From Shewanella aestuarii (lineage in GTDB: Bacteria; Pseudomonadota; Gammaproteobacteria; Enterobacterales; Shewanellaceae): a stretch of 64,000 nucleotides of DNA. The notes under the pieces are model-generated. The model had not been told where the DNA came from. It saw only the letters and a program-made list of their open reading frames with translations, and searched no databases. Of the stretch, positions 46,982-56,334 are shown one piece after another. A program made the position numbers and the translations under genes. Numbering within the stretch: position 1 is the first letter of the stretch; each line of letters begins with the position of its first letter. The DNA is taken from NCBI RefSeq assembly GCF_011765625.1, contig NZ_CP050313.1:1236501-1300500 (forward strand). Direction: 5' to 3'.

Positions 46982-47560
46982 TTGGCACAACTGTATTTTT
47001 ATTACTCAGCAATGAACGCAGGCAAATCCACTTCATTATTGCAATCTTCATATAACTACCGCGAACGTGGTATGCACACTGTGGTGATGACCGCCTCAAT
47101 TGATGATCGTTATGGCGTTGGTAAGGTTGCTTCAAGAATTGGAATCGAAACCGCTGCACAAGTGTTTTCAAGTGACGATAATTTGATTGATATTATTAAA
47201 GCCTCACATGAACAGCAGCACATTCACTGCTTACTGATTGATGAAAGCCAATTTTTGTCAAAAGAGCAGGTTAAACAGTTAACCTATGTGGTCGATCATT
47301 TTGACATTCCTGTGCTGTGTTATGGTCTTCGGAGTGATTTTCAGGGTGAGCTATTTACCGGCAGCCAGTACTTATTGGCGTGGGCAGATAAGTTAGTTGA
47401 GCTTAAAACCATTTGTCATTGCGGTCGAAAAGCGAATATGGTGGTGCGTTTAGATGGTGAAGGCATGCCGATGAAAGAAGGTGAGCAAGTTGCTATTGGT
47501 GGCAATGAAACCTATGAGTCAGTTTGTCGTAAACATTTTAGAGAGTTCTTATGGGACTAA
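46982..47560 (+). CDS. tdk: Thymidine kinase
   Basis: 192 aa, starting with TTG at 46982 (TTAGGA seven bases upstream), since the conserved N-terminus [20 protein letters not shown] begins there. P-loop in [14 protein letters not shown] (Walker B-like), [12 protein letters not shown] and a zinc-binding CHCGRKANM. It phosphorylates thymidine and deoxyuridine in salvage. All features of type II (bacterial) TK are present at normal length. It ends before a strong bidirectional terminator. Confidence 0.95.
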   Translation: MAQLYFYYSAMNAGKSTSLLQSSYNYRERGMHTVVMTASIDDRYGVGKVASRIGIETAAQVFSSDDNLIDIIKASHEQQHIHCLLIDESQFLSKEQVKQLTYVVDHFDIPVLCYGLRSDFQGELFTGSQYLLAWADKLVELKTICHCGRKANMVVRLDGEGMPMKEGEQVAIGGNETYESVCRKHFREFLWD

Positions 47561-47585
47561 TACAGGGGTAGCATAAGCTCTGTTT

Positions 47586-47629
47586 GATAATGAAAAAAGG
47601 TTAGCACTTGCTAACCTTTTTTCATTATC
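47586..47629. terminator. Strong bidirectional terminator
   Basis: A perfect 20-bp stem with an ACTT loop, containing AAAAAAGG on one arm and CCTTTTTT on the other, between the convergent tdk and chemoreceptor genes. It works in both directions. Confidence 0.92.
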
Positions 47630-47642
47630 AATAAGTTTAAAT

Positions 47643-49670
47643 TTATAAGGTAAAACGCTTAACCGAATTCGTCAAAGAGGTGGCCAGCTGATTAAGCTCT
47701 TGGCTGCGTTGCGCCATTGCTGATGATTGCTTGGCATTGTGCTCAGCGGCTTTAGCTGTATCAGACATAGTGTGATCAATTTGCTGGCTAAAGCTGACTT
47801 GGTCCTGTGCGGCGTGATTGATGCTTTGACTCATGCTATTGATAGTCATTAACGCAGATTCAATTTGTTGGATAGCAGTATGCAAGGCTTGGCTTTGTTC
47901 AACGCATTCATTAGCTTGATTTTGCCCTTGAGAAATGGCTTTTACTGCCTTATCTGTTTCAGTTTGCAACGCACTGATCATGGTTTGAATTTCAGCCGTT
48001 GATGATTGAGTACGTGACGCTAGTGAACGTACTTCATCCGCGACCACAGCAAAACCGCGACCATGTTCACCAGCTCGAGCTGCCTCAATTGCTGCATTGA
48101 GCGCAAGTAAATTGGTTTGGTCAGCGATAGCACTAATGGTAACTAAAATTCCACCTATACCGTCACTGTGTTGGCTTAAGTTGTTCATGATGTTGACTGA
48201 GTGACTTAACCCAGTTGAAAGTTGTTCTATTCGGTTTCTGTTTTCATCGGCAATGACTTTAACTTGATTACCTTGCTCTGAGGCGAGTGTAATCTGCTGA
48301 GCAGATTCGACGGCCTGCTGATTCACCGTATTAGAGCTTTGATGAATTTGCTCAGCGAGTTGTTTAGCCTGATTAATATGCTGAATTTGAATATTGGCAG
48401 AGTCGGCAATTTGCTCACCTTGCTGGCGTGAATGGGTCGCCGACTCATCAAGACGATGGGCGTTGTTACTGATATCTTTTAAGAGTGAGGTTAAATCATC
48501 TGATAGCTTGTTGATGTTATCCATTAGCTCGCCAAATTCATCGTCATTGCGTTTACTCAAGCGTTTAGATAAGTCACCACTGGCTATGCGATGCAAAGCT
48601 CTGTTTACCGCTTGCAATGGCCCCAGCATGGCTTTTGAGGTTAAGGAATAAATAATAACGGCTAAAATAATAAAGATTATTGCCAAACTGATAACAGTAG
48701 TTTGCGCGGTACTGATTTCATCTGCAGCAGCAGATTGCAAATCGTTGAATCGCTGATCCGCTAGCATCATTAATTGATTGAGTTCGCTTAAGCTTGCATC
48801 AAAAAATTGATTAGATTGTTGGTTGGCCGTTTCTGCCGCAATTAACGCAGCCACCACATTGCGCTGACTCTCATATAAACTACCAGGGGCGTCTAATAAT
48901 TCGCTTAATTGGCTAAATTGTTCCGCAAAAGCGGTAAGTAACTCATCAGCTGGCAAACTCGCAGCTTGTTGCTTTAAAAATAGAAAGTTGGTTTCAATAT
49001 TCGTCATCAGCATCAATACATCTTGCTGATGGTTATTGATACTTTGTATGTCCGTAAAGCGGCCAACTTCAGTCATAATATTGCCCATATTGTAAATGGC
49101 ATCATCTATGCGCGTACCAGTGCCAATCACTTCCTCTAATAACCCGTCTTGGCCTGCAGCATCAATAATCTCTAAATCAATCATGCTATTACTAGCATTA
49201 TCTTTTACTTGTAAAAATTGGCTGAAAAGTGCTTGATAGTGGGATTTATTGTTCTCGATATTTAATTTGGCATTAAACATGTTGTCACTTTGAGATACGT
49301 ATTGAGCATATTCTGTGCTGACTGTATTTAAGGTGGATTTCATTTTGGGTTGGTCAGCTACTTTTTCAGCTAAATCTGTAAACGTTGCCAAGTACTCTGT
49401 TTTAAGCTGATTAAATTGATTAAAAGTGGCTTGAATGTTGGCATGACCTGACTGCGAGAAAGCTAAACTGCCAGTTTTGGCCATTTTGAGCAAACTAAGT
49501 TGCAAAGCATTGGTTTGGTTTTGTACTGGAACGGCTAAAGTTTGAATGTTGGCATTAGCGGTTTGAATTTGATTTAATGAGCGATAAAAAAAACTACTTC
49601 CAGCAATCAGTAATATTCCTATAGTCGCAAAACCTAAAGCAATTTTTTGTTTGATTGTTAACTCAAGCAT
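47643..49670 (-). CDS. Methyl-accepting chemotaxis protein
   Basis: 675 aa. Membrane segment 1 at about 10-27, a periplasmic domain of about 300 residues of helical type (rich in Q, N and S, like helical-bundle sensor domains), membrane segment 2 at about 328-350 ([19 protein letters not shown]), HAMP (about 350-405) and the signalling domain with [40 protein letters not shown]. No CheR-binding pentapeptide at the C-terminus (ends VKRFTL). Ligand unknown. It is a single gene, convergent with tdk. Confidence 0.92.
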   Translation of the reverse strand: MLELTIKQKIALGFATIGILLIAGSSFFYRSLNQIQTANANIQTLAVPVQNQTNALQLSLLKMAKTGSLAFSQSGHANIQATFNQFNQLKTEYLATFTDLAEKVADQPKMKSTLNTVSTEYAQYVSQSDNMFNAKLNIENNKSHYQALFSQFLQVKDNASNSMIDLEIIDAAGQDGLLEEVIGTGTRIDDAIYNMGNIMTEVGRFTDIQSINNHQQDVLMLMTNIETNFLFLKQQAASLPADELLTAFAEQFSQLSELLDAPGSLYESQRNVVAALIAAETANQQSNQFFDASLSELNQLMMLADQRFNDLQSAAADEISTAQTTVISLAIIFIILAVIIYSLTSKAMLGPLQAVNRALHRIASGDLSKRLSKRNDDEFGELMDNINKLSDDLTSLLKDISNNAHRLDESATHSRQQGEQIADSANIQIQHINQAKQLAEQIHQSSNTVNQQAVESAQQITLASEQGNQVKVIADENRNRIEQLSTGLSHSVNIMNNLSQHSDGIGGILVTISAIADQTNLLALNAAIEAARAGEHGRGFAVVADEVRSLASRTQSSTAEIQTMISALQTETDKAVKAISQGQNQANECVEQSQALHTAIQQIESALMTINSMSQSINHAAQDQVSFSQQIDHTMSDTAKAAEHNAKQSSAMAQRSQELNQLATSLTNSVKRFTL

Positions 49671-49887
49671 AATATTTAGGATCTCTTATTTTTATTGTAT
49701 AAATGCGTTATGGTTAATCTTACTGAAGTGCTATCAATTTGTAGTTTAGCAAACAAATCGCACCATGGTTTTATCAACTTTAGATAGCACTTACTTAAGC
49801 TTATCGGTAGTAATACAATAAATTGTAATTTTTTTGTTAATAAGCTTAGATGATTTAAACAATTTTTCATTCATTTACGAGTAGTTG

Positions 49888-50547
49888 ATGCAGCAAATTC
49901 AAATAGCTAGCAAGGCTGATATTGTTCCTTTTAAAGTGGTCTGTGTTGGGCGTAATTACGTTGAACACATCAAAGAGTTAGGTAATGAAGTACCAGATGA
50001 AATGGTGGTTTTTAGTAAACCCAACTCAGCAATCAGTTCACAGCTAATCGCTGTGTATCAAGAAGAGCTACATTATGAAGCTGAGTTATGTTTTGTTATC
50101 AAGCATGGTCAGCTCTATGCTGTTGGTGTGGGATTAGATTTAACCAAAAGAGGTTTACAAAATAAGCTTAAAAGCCAAGGCTTGCCATGGGAGCGTGCAA
50201 AAGGGTTTAATGGTGCAGTTGTATTTAGCGAATTTATTGTAATCGAGCAAGTGACTAGCGACTGGTGTTTTACCCTAACCATAGACAATGAACTGGTTCA
50301 AATAGGCCACTCGTCATTAATGATGTATCCCCCGCAAGTGATTTTAAACGAGCTACAAAGCTTTATGCACCTTGATGATGGTGATGTGATCATGACAGGT
50401 ACACCCAAAGGTGTCGGCAAAGTGATCAAAGGTGCGAGATTTGAGGTTAAGTTGTGGGCTGATATCCCCTTTACCACAGAAGACGAACTCGTGAATAACC
50501 TGCAGCAATTAACGCCGTTAATTTGTCAGCAATGGCAGGCAAAGTAA
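49888..50547 (+). CDS. Fumarylacetoacetate hydrolase (FAH) family protein
   Basis: 219 aa from the ATG at 49888 (a TTG just before it is also possible). FAH-fold motifs are VVCVGRNYVEHIKELGNEVPDEMVVFSKPNSAI, YEAELCFVI (metal-binding E of the E-x-E type), GVGLDLTKRGLQ and the C-terminal DGDVIMTGTPKGVG. Members hydrolyse or decarboxylate acylpyruvates or oxaloacetate-like compounds. It is followed one base later by the SMP-30 gene and then by a 2-keto-4-pentenoate hydratase-like gene, so all three may form one catabolic unit. The substrate is not known. Confidence 0.82.
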   Translation: MQQIQIASKADIVPFKVVCVGRNYVEHIKELGNEVPDEMVVFSKPNSAISSQLIAVYQEELHYEAELCFVIKHGQLYAVGVGLDLTKRGLQNKLKSQGLPWERAKGFNGAVVFSEFIVIEQVTSDWCFTLTIDNELVQIGHSSLMMYPPQVILNELQSFMHLDDGDVIMTGTPKGVGKVIKGARFEVKLWADIPFTTEDELVNNLQQLTPLICQQWQAK

Positions 50548-50548
50548 T

Positions 50549-51415
50549 ATGAAGCAAGCAGTCAGTGTTTTTGACTCACGGGTGAATTTATTGGCCGAGA
50601 GCCCTTTATGGCATCCACTGACTAGCACCCTATATTGGGTTGATTTTCCCAATAATTTGCTAAGAAGCCGTCACGGAGACACAACGCAGGAAATCAAACT
50701 TGCTGAAATGGCTACAGCAATTGCTTGGATAGATATTGAACACTTATTGTTGGCTAAACCCAGCGGCTTATACCAATTTAATACCCATACTCATGCTGAA
50801 ACCCTTCTGGTTGCCATAGAAGCGCAGCGCGCGGATCTTCGCAGTAATGATGGCCGCGCCGATCCTTGGGGCGGATTTTGGTTGGGTACTATGAGCAGAG
50901 AAGGTGAAGAGGCAATAGGCAGTATTTATCGATGGTATCAATCTGAACTACGCTTATTAGTCTCTGAAATTGGCATTAGTAACGGCCTATGTTTCGATAA
51001 ATCCCGTCACTTAGCGTATTTTGCTGATTCAGCTAAGCAGCAAATTTTTTCAATCAAACTTAATGATTTAGGATGGCCAATTGCTAAACCAGAATTGTTT
51101 ATGGATTTTTCAGCATCAAAAGATGTCCCCGATGGTGCAGTTGTTGACGCTAAAGGTAACTTGTGGGTAGCCTTATGGGATGGGGCGGGTGTTGTGTGTA
51201 TTTCCGCTGAAGGCGAGCTATTGCAGCGCATCGATGTAAAAGTAAAGCGCCCGACATGCCCAGCATTTGGTGGTGAACGAGCCCATATTTTATTTGTGTC
51301 ATCAGCTCAATTGGGGCTAGAAACGCAAGCGGCAAAGACAATCGCAAATGGCAATATGATCCAATTTGAACATGGTACAACAGGACTGTTTGAGCCTGCA
51401 GTTAAAATCAAATAA
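50549..51415 (+). CDS. SMP-30/gluconolactonase family protein
   Basis: 288 aa six-bladed beta-propeller. LAESPLWHPLTSTLYWVDF (metal-binding Glu), RSNDGRADPWGGFWLGTM, ISNGLCFDKSRHLAYFADS and VPDGAVVDAKGNLWVALWDG (metal-binding Asn and Asp) are conserved. The family opens sugar lactones or hydrolyses organophosphate-like esters with Ca2+ or Zn2+. It has no signal peptide. It overlaps closely with the FAH gene (one base) and lies 66 bp before the hydratase-like gene, which suggests sugar acid or lactone breakdown. Confidence 0.85.
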   Translation: MKQAVSVFDSRVNLLAESPLWHPLTSTLYWVDFPNNLLRSRHGDTTQEIKLAEMATAIAWIDIEHLLLAKPSGLYQFNTHTHAETLLVAIEAQRADLRSNDGRADPWGGFWLGTMSREGEEAIGSIYRWYQSELRLLVSEIGISNGLCFDKSRHLAYFADSAKQQIFSIKLNDLGWPIAKPELFMDFSASKDVPDGAVVDAKGNLWVALWDGAGVVCISAEGELLQRIDVKVKRPTCPAFGGERAHILFVSSAQLGLETQAAKTIANGNMIQFEHGTTGLFEPAVKIK

Positions 51416-51481
51416 GCATTAGTGCTAAAGACTTATAAATCAATATAATAGACTTTATTTATATCATTATTAGGAAGTTAA

Positions 51482-52273
51482 ATGACCGAACAAGCCGCAT
51501 TAAAAACATTAGCTAGCCATTTAATGAGCCAGCGTACTGCACTCAAACCGGCATCAGAACTTGCGGCTATTGCGCCGCAAAGCATTGATGATGCTTTTTA
51601 TGTTCAACAACAAATGATTAAGTTGTTTGGTAAAGAGATTGCTGGTTGGAAATGCTTAGTACCACAACCCAATGACCAGCTTATATTTGCACCGATTTTA
51701 GCCGATGCGGTTGTTCAGCAAGCGGCTTGCCCAATGATAGCTCATAGAACTACGGAGCAATCTATCGCGTTGATTGAGCCAGAAATTGCGTTTGTATTAG
51801 GTCAAGATATTGCCCCTAACCAGCAATATACAGATGCCCAAATTGATGCAGCCATGAGTGGTGCGTTTATGGCATTAGAATTGATTCAATTAAGATTTAG
51901 CCAAGACTACAGTGCGTCTAACCTTGAAAAGTTAGCAGATGGATTAAGTAATCAAGGCATTTATATTGGTCCTGAAATTGATATTCAGGCGGTTTACCAA
52001 GCGAGTGAGGTCAGTGTTGAAGTCACTGAGTCGCCAGCTGGTGGTGATGAGCAAACACAACATTTTGATGGCAAGCATCCTTGCGGCTTACCACAAAGCC
52101 CTATTTATTGGTTAGTTAATTATTTGGCGTCTAAAGGGGTTGGGCTTAAAAAAGGCCAAGCAATTATTACGGGATCTTATGCTGGTGTCGTTAAAGTCGC
52201 TATGAATACCCCAGTGACTATCCGTTATGAAGGGTTAGGTGAGTTCCAAGTTAATTTTGAAGATAAGCTTTAA
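51482..52273 (+). CDS. 2-keto-4-pentenoate hydratase-like protein
   Basis: 263 aa, MhpD/HpcG-like FAH-related fold: IAGWKCLVPQPNDQLIFAPILADAV, IEPEIAFVLGQDIAPN (metal-binding E-x-E), VVKVAMNTPVTIRYEGLGEFQVNFE at the C-terminus. It would add water to 2-oxo-4-enoates, or act on related sugar-derived keto acids. With the FAH and SMP-30 genes it may make a small pathway; no known Shewanella pathway could be fixed from sequence. It ends before a short stem at 52343-52365. Confidence 0.78.
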   Translation: MTEQAALKTLASHLMSQRTALKPASELAAIAPQSIDDAFYVQQQMIKLFGKEIAGWKCLVPQPNDQLIFAPILADAVVQQAACPMIAHRTTEQSIALIEPEIAFVLGQDIAPNQQYTDAQIDAAMSGAFMALELIQLRFSQDYSASNLEKLADGLSNQGIYIGPEIDIQAVYQASEVSVEVTESPAGGDEQTQHFDGKHPCGLPQSPIYWLVNYLASKGVGLKKGQAIITGSYAGVVKVAMNTPVTIRYEGLGEFQVNFEDKL

Positions 52274-52342
52274 TGAATTAATTTGTGGTAAGACAGTTAA
52301 TTGATTACTCAGTGCTATTAGCGAGTTTTAATGTAGGAAATT

Positions 52343-52365
52343 CAGGGGCATTTATTTTGCCCCTG
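52343..52365 (+). terminator. Possible terminator after the hydratase-like gene
   Basis: CAGGGGCA / TGCCCCTG stem, but only a loose T-rich tail (GATTTGTTGC). A weak or Rho-assisted terminator. Confidence 0.5.
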
Positions 52366-52405
52366 ATTTGTTGCTTTATCTAGCGAATATCTTGCTCGAG
52401 TTTAA

Positions 52406-52560
52406 TACCAGTCCTAATAAATAACTGATCACTCTCGCTTATGAAATACCCGATCACTGCCTTAGATTTTTTGGTTGTAGAATAAATGCTTATCAAAAAA
52501 ATCTGCCTTGTTATCACGTATTTTTCTACGCTATTTATGGCCAGTTATTTATTGTGATTG
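52406..52560. repeat. Palindromic dispersed repeat (MITE-like), copy C
   Basis: 155 bp, inverted relative to copy A at 30329. Ends TACCAGTCCTAATAAATAAC and (reverse complement) AATCACAATAAATAACTGG. Internal AGATTTTTT/AAAAAATCT also pairs, so the whole element folds into one long hairpin. Its right end touches the stop codon (TCA at 52561-52563) of the YjbR gene. Confidence 0.78.
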
Positions 52561-52920
52561 TCATAAATGTAATTTAATTGATGTTTGATCTTTTTTCGGC
52601 ATGGAATTTACCACTAATAAAAAAGAATTATCAATCAGGCGTTTCACCTCGCCATCAGGCACAGTGCAGTCAAAATAAACTGATATCCAATGTTTTTTAT
52701 CCATATGGTAGCCCGCTGTAATGGCAGGAAAAATGTCTCTTAAAGCATTGGCTTCATCGGGATCGCATTTGAGGTTTAGCATCAATAAATCATTACGTTG
52801 CCCAATTAAAGCAAACATTTTGTTCTTTACTTTAAACACATGGACATCTTCACCAAAAGGAAAGTCAACATGGGTTTCTGGCTTGGCCAGTAGATATTGT
52901 TGTAATGATTCAAAGTCCAT
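52561..52920 (-). CDS. MmcQ/YjbR family protein
   Basis: 119 aa from the ATG at 52920 (AAGGA six bases upstream). MDFESLQQYLLAKPETHVDFPFGEDVHVFKVKNKMFALIG and the later DKKHWISVYFDCTVPDGEVKRLIDNSFLLVV fit the YjbR (CyaY-like fold, DUF419) family, thought to bind DNA, function unknown. Its stop codon is directly next to the repeat copy C, so the last residues (SIKLHL) may have changed when the element arrived. Length is still normal for the family. Confidence 0.82.
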   Translation of the reverse strand: MDFESLQQYLLAKPETHVDFPFGEDVHVFKVKNKMFALIGQRNDLLMLNLKCDPDEANALRDIFPAITAGYHMDKKHWISVYFDCTVPDGEVKRLIDNSFLLVVNSMPKKDQTSIKLHL

Positions 52921-53172
52921 CTGAATTCCTTTTACCTTAGAAGATGACAAGTTACTTTTTATCATAGTTTTGATTTTAACCGCTTTTCAAGTAGTTCTTT
53001 TTTGATTGAGTTGTATGGGCGACCTTGTGTTGGCAGTTAAAGAAGTTCTTTTATTGAGTTATATTGAGCGTGAAAACAATTATCTCCTTGAAATTAAGCA
53101 GTTAAGAGGGTAATACTGCACTCATTAACGGATAACAAATTTGCGTCAATCATGCGATAGGGAGCATCAATC

Positions 53173-53952
53173 GTGGAACATTTAGTGTGGAACTTAGATC
53201 CTGTACTGCTGTCTTTTATGGGCCTTAAAATACATTGGTATGGGGTTCTTTTTGCCACAGCAATTACCACAGGCTTTATGGTGATGAAGCGGATCTATGC
53301 GCTTGAAGGACTCGATACAGAATCACTTGATGATTTATTGATTTATAGTGTTGTTGGTATTGTTGTAGGGGCCCGCTTGGGCCATGTTTTTTTCTATGAG
53401 CCAGGATACTATTTGTCTAATCCTTGGATGATATTAGCCATTTGGAAGGGCGGGCTGGCTAGTCATGGTGGCACCATAGGCATGATATTGGCCATGTATT
53501 TTTATCAACGTAAGGCGCAAATACCGTTTTTATTTTTGATGGATCGCATTGCTATTGCGACGGGAATTTTTTGCTTTTTTGTGAGAATGGCAAACTTCAC
53601 CAACTCCGAAATTGTTGGTATTCCAACGGATAAACCATGGGCCATTATTTTTGAGCGTATTGATATGTTGCCTCGTCATCCGGCTCAGTTGTATGAAGCA
53701 ATCACTTATTTAGGGCTCTTTATCGGCATGTGGTTGCTTTATCGTTTTACCCATATAAAACAAAAGCAAGGGGCCTTGTTGGGGCTATTTTTAGCGCTGG
53801 TATATGGTTCACGTTATTTGATTGAGTTTGTTAAAGTGAGGCAAGCCGAATTTGCTCAAGATTGGAGTATGAGTGTGGGGCAAATGCTCAGTATTCCATT
53901 TGTCATCGTTGGCTTGTTGCTGTTTATTATGCCATTTGTGTTGAAACGCTAA
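53173..53952 (+). CDS. Prolipoprotein diacylglyceryl transferase-like protein (unusual type)
   Basis: 259 aa, GTG start at 53173 with GGGAG eight bases upstream. Seven membrane segments and the Lgt signatures: GARLGHVFFYEP, GGLASHGGTIG, VRMANFTNSEIVGIPTDKPWAIIF (Asn-containing catalytic region) and RHPAQLYEA. It is shorter than typical gammaproteobacterial Lgt and lacks its usual N-terminus; the pattern YYLSNPWMILAIWKGGLASHGG recalls Lgt of Bacteroidetes. It may be a second, transferred or specialised Lgt; the canonical lgt is not visible here. Role in lipoprotein maturation is inferred. Confidence 0.85.
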   Translation: MEHLVWNLDPVLLSFMGLKIHWYGVLFATAITTGFMVMKRIYALEGLDTESLDDLLIYSVVGIVVGARLGHVFFYEPGYYLSNPWMILAIWKGGLASHGGTIGMILAMYFYQRKAQIPFLFLMDRIAIATGIFCFFVRMANFTNSEIVGIPTDKPWAIIFERIDMLPRHPAQLYEAITYLGLFIGMWLLYRFTHIKQKQGALLGLFLALVYGSRYLIEFVKVRQAEFAQDWSMSVGQMLSIPFVIVGLLLFIMPFVLKR

Positions 53953-53980
53953 ATGTCTATTGCTCATTTAGAATAAAGGT

Positions 53981-54051
53981 CATGGCTCACAGATATATGT
54001 GAGCCATGGCTAAGTTTGTCGTCATTAAGTTTGTGTTGTTCAACTGAACAA
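53981..54051. promoter_or_regulatory. Hairpin after lgt-like gene and a 16-bp palindrome
   Basis: CATGGCTCACA / TGTGAGCCATG (53981-54008) is a perfect 11-bp stem without a T run. TTGTTCA-AC-TGAACAA (54036-54051) is a perfect 7+7 palindrome. The 428-bp gap to 54380 holds no gene and no clear promoter. The second may be an operator for the gene at 54381. Confidence 0.4.
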
Positions 54052-54380
54052 TGGTTAGTTTGCTCCTTAATTTCTGCGCTTCTGACTGGAAATCTGTCTT
54101 TAGTTATTCGAGGTCTTTCCTGTACTCATTTAGTCACAAATCCTTATCACATATCCGTGGTTTTAGTCTAAATTGCTGTAATATTTATGTTTTATAAGCA
54201 TTATTTAGTTATACCAACAAGCACTAAAATTAGATAAATTTGACATAAGGCTTGTGTATTAGAAAAATCTTATGGATAATAAGGCTTATTCAGTCAGCAA
54301 TCACCACAATGACTAAAGCATGTATAACAGGCAATGACCTTATACTGGTATTTAGCAACTGTTGGTTTCAGGAGAGAGTC

Positions 54381-56084
54381 ATGGTTAAAATTTTAATTAT
54401 CGGCGGCGTTGCCGGTGGCGCTTCAGCTGCAGCGCGCGCACGTCGTCTAAGTGAAGATGCAGAAATTATCATGTTTGAGCGAGGCGAGTTTGTCTCGTTC
54501 GCAAACTGTGGCTTGCCTTATCATATTGGTGGTGACATCAAGGAAAGAAGCAAATTATTACTGCAAACTCCTGAAAGCTTTTTAGCGCGGTTTAATGTTG
54601 ATGTTCGAGTGAAGCACGAAGTTATCGCAATTAACTCCGCCGCCAAGACTGTCACAGTCAAAAATCTGCAAACTGGTACAGAGTACAACGAAAGTTACGA
54701 CAAGTTATTACTCAGCCCAGGTGCAAGTCCGATTGTGCCGCCTATTGAGGGTATTGATAACCCTCTCACCCATTCATTGCGTAACATTCCAGATATGGAT
54801 CGCATTCTTAACACCATCAAGATGAATAAACCGGAACACGCCACTGTGGTGGGTGGCGGCTTTATTGGCTTAGAAATGATGGAAGCCTTTCATCAAATAG
54901 GCATTAAAACCACCTTGATTGAAATGGCGGATCAAGTCATGACGCCAGTTGATCGTGAAATGGTGGGCTTTGCCCATGCTGAAATACGACAGCAAGGTAT
55001 CGATTTAAAATTAGGCGTTGCACTGCAAGCGGTTGAGTTTATGCCAACTGAGCATGTCGCGAGTATTGAGTCTGGTGAAAATGAAGCTCATCAACATCTG
55101 CAAGGTCAACTTAATCTAACGTTAAATAATGGTGAAACATTGACCACAGATCTGCTTATTATGGCCATCGGTGTTCGCCCAGAAATCACCCTGGCTAAGC
55201 AAGCTGGTTTACAAATTGGCGATCTTGGCGGTATTTATACTCAGCCAAATATGCAAACCAGCGATCCTGATATTTATGCCGTTGGTGATGCCGTTGAAGA
55301 CCAAGACTTTGTAACAGGTAAGCAAACGCTTGTGCCGTTAGCTGGGCCTGCTAACCGTCAAGGGCGGATGGCAGCAGGTAATATGCTTGGTCGTAATGAA
55401 ACCTACAAAGGCACACAAGGCACAGCAATCTGCAAGATTTTTGATCTTGCAGTGGCTTCAACAGGTCAAAATGAGAAGCAATTAAAGCGTGATGGCGTTG
55501 ATTACCAAAAAGTGTATGTGCATGCCGCCAGTCATGCCAGCTATTACCCAGGCGCTGAAATCGTGTCGTTTAAAATGTTATTTTGTCCTAAAACAGGCAA
55601 AATTTATGGTGCTCAAGCGGTCGGAAAAGACGGTATTGATAAACGCATTGATGTGATGGCCGTTGCCCAACGAGCCGGGATGACAGTTGAACAGCTACAA
55701 GACCTTGAGTTGACCTATGCACCGCCTTATGGCAGCGCTAAAGATGTCATCAACCAAGCGGCATTTGTGGCCAATAACCTAATAAAAGGTGATTCAACAG
55801 CCATACATTTTGATGAGATTGACCAGTTAACGGCTGATCAACTCTTGTTAGATGTTCGTAACCCCGGAGAGCTTGAGGCCGGTGGTAGTATCGCTGGTGC
55901 GATTAATATCCCGGTTGATCAACTGCGTCAACGTATGAACGAACTGCCAAAAGATAAAGAAATCATCATCTACTGCCAAGTTGGTCTACGTGGCAACGTC
56001 GCTTATCGCCAGCTAGTTAACAATGGTTTTAAAGCTCGTAACCTTATTGGTGGTTATCGCACCTATAAGTTTGCTAAAGCATAA
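54381..56084 (+). CDS. cdr: CoA-disulfide reductase with C-terminal rhodanese domain
   Basis: 567 aa from the ATG at 54381 (GGAGAG upstream); earlier in-frame residues have no support. N-terminal FAD-dependent pyridine nucleotide-disulfide oxidoreductase domain: KILIIGGVAGGASAAARARRL (FAD), the active site SFANCGLPYHIGG (single Cys of the NoxE/Cdr class), ATVVGGGFIGLEMMEAF (NADH-binding) and TSDPDIYAVGDAVE (FAD). A dimerisation domain follows, then rhodanese (about 465-567) with a Cys in the loop IIYCQVGLRGNVAYR. It may reduce CoA-persulfide or polysulfide, as such fusions do in Shewanella, in sulfur detoxification or respiration. Confidence 0.9.
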   Translation: MVKILIIGGVAGGASAAARARRLSEDAEIIMFERGEFVSFANCGLPYHIGGDIKERSKLLLQTPESFLARFNVDVRVKHEVIAINSAAKTVTVKNLQTGTEYNESYDKLLLSPGASPIVPPIEGIDNPLTHSLRNIPDMDRILNTIKMNKPEHATVVGGGFIGLEMMEAFHQIGIKTTLIEMADQVMTPVDREMVGFAHAEIRQQGIDLKLGVALQAVEFMPTEHVASIESGENEAHQHLQGQLNLTLNNGETLTTDLLIMAIGVRPEITLAKQAGLQIGDLGGIYTQPNMQTSDPDIYAVGDAVEDQDFVTGKQTLVPLAGPANRQGRMAAGNMLGRNETYKGTQGTAICKIFDLAVASTGQNEKQLKRDGVDYQKVYVHAASHASYYPGAEIVSFKMLFCPKTGKIYGAQAVGKDGIDKRIDVMAVAQRAGMTVEQLQDLELTYAPPYGSAKDVINQAAFVANNLIKGDSTAIHFDEIDQLTADQLLLDVRNPGELEAGGSIAGAINIPVDQLRQRMNELPKDKEIIIYCQVGLRGNVAYRQLVNNGFKARNLIGGYRTYKFAKA

Positions 56085-56113
56085 AGTGTTTTGAGGTTTT
56101 GTTGTTCATCAAA

Positions 56114-56138
56114 AGCCAGCATGATTTGCTGGTTTTTT
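56114..56138 (+). terminator. Terminator after cdr
   Basis: CCAGCA-tgatt-TGCTGG followed by TTTTTT. An additional hairpin CACATC/GATGTG lies at 56218-56234. Confidence 0.85.
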
Positions 56139-56255
56139 GTTTCTCGATAGTTTTACTTTGATTAAACTGTGTCTATGGCAACATAATTAAAAGGGCTTAA
56201 ATACAACCCTAAATACCCACATCTGTAAGATGTGAATACCCTTAAATGTGGCCAA

Positions 56256-56280
56256 CAAAAAAGGCACCTTTCGATGCCTT
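56256..56280 (-). terminator. Terminator of the pfa-side minus-strand unit
   Basis: On the minus strand AAGGCA...TGCCTT followed by TTTTTT, 55 bases after the stop of the gene at 56335. Confidence 0.8.
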
Positions 56281-56334
56281 CTTAAACTCATTACGCAATA
56301 ACAAATCAGTTATTCCAACAAACAATTTTACGTG

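Noticed and set aside
54252..54380. N-terminal extension of cdr
   Set aside because: The FAD-binding motif begins right after the ATG at 54381, which has GGAGAG upstream.
56218..56234. CACATC/GATGTG hairpin as a regulatory RNA
   Set aside because: Too short a stem and no further conserved element.
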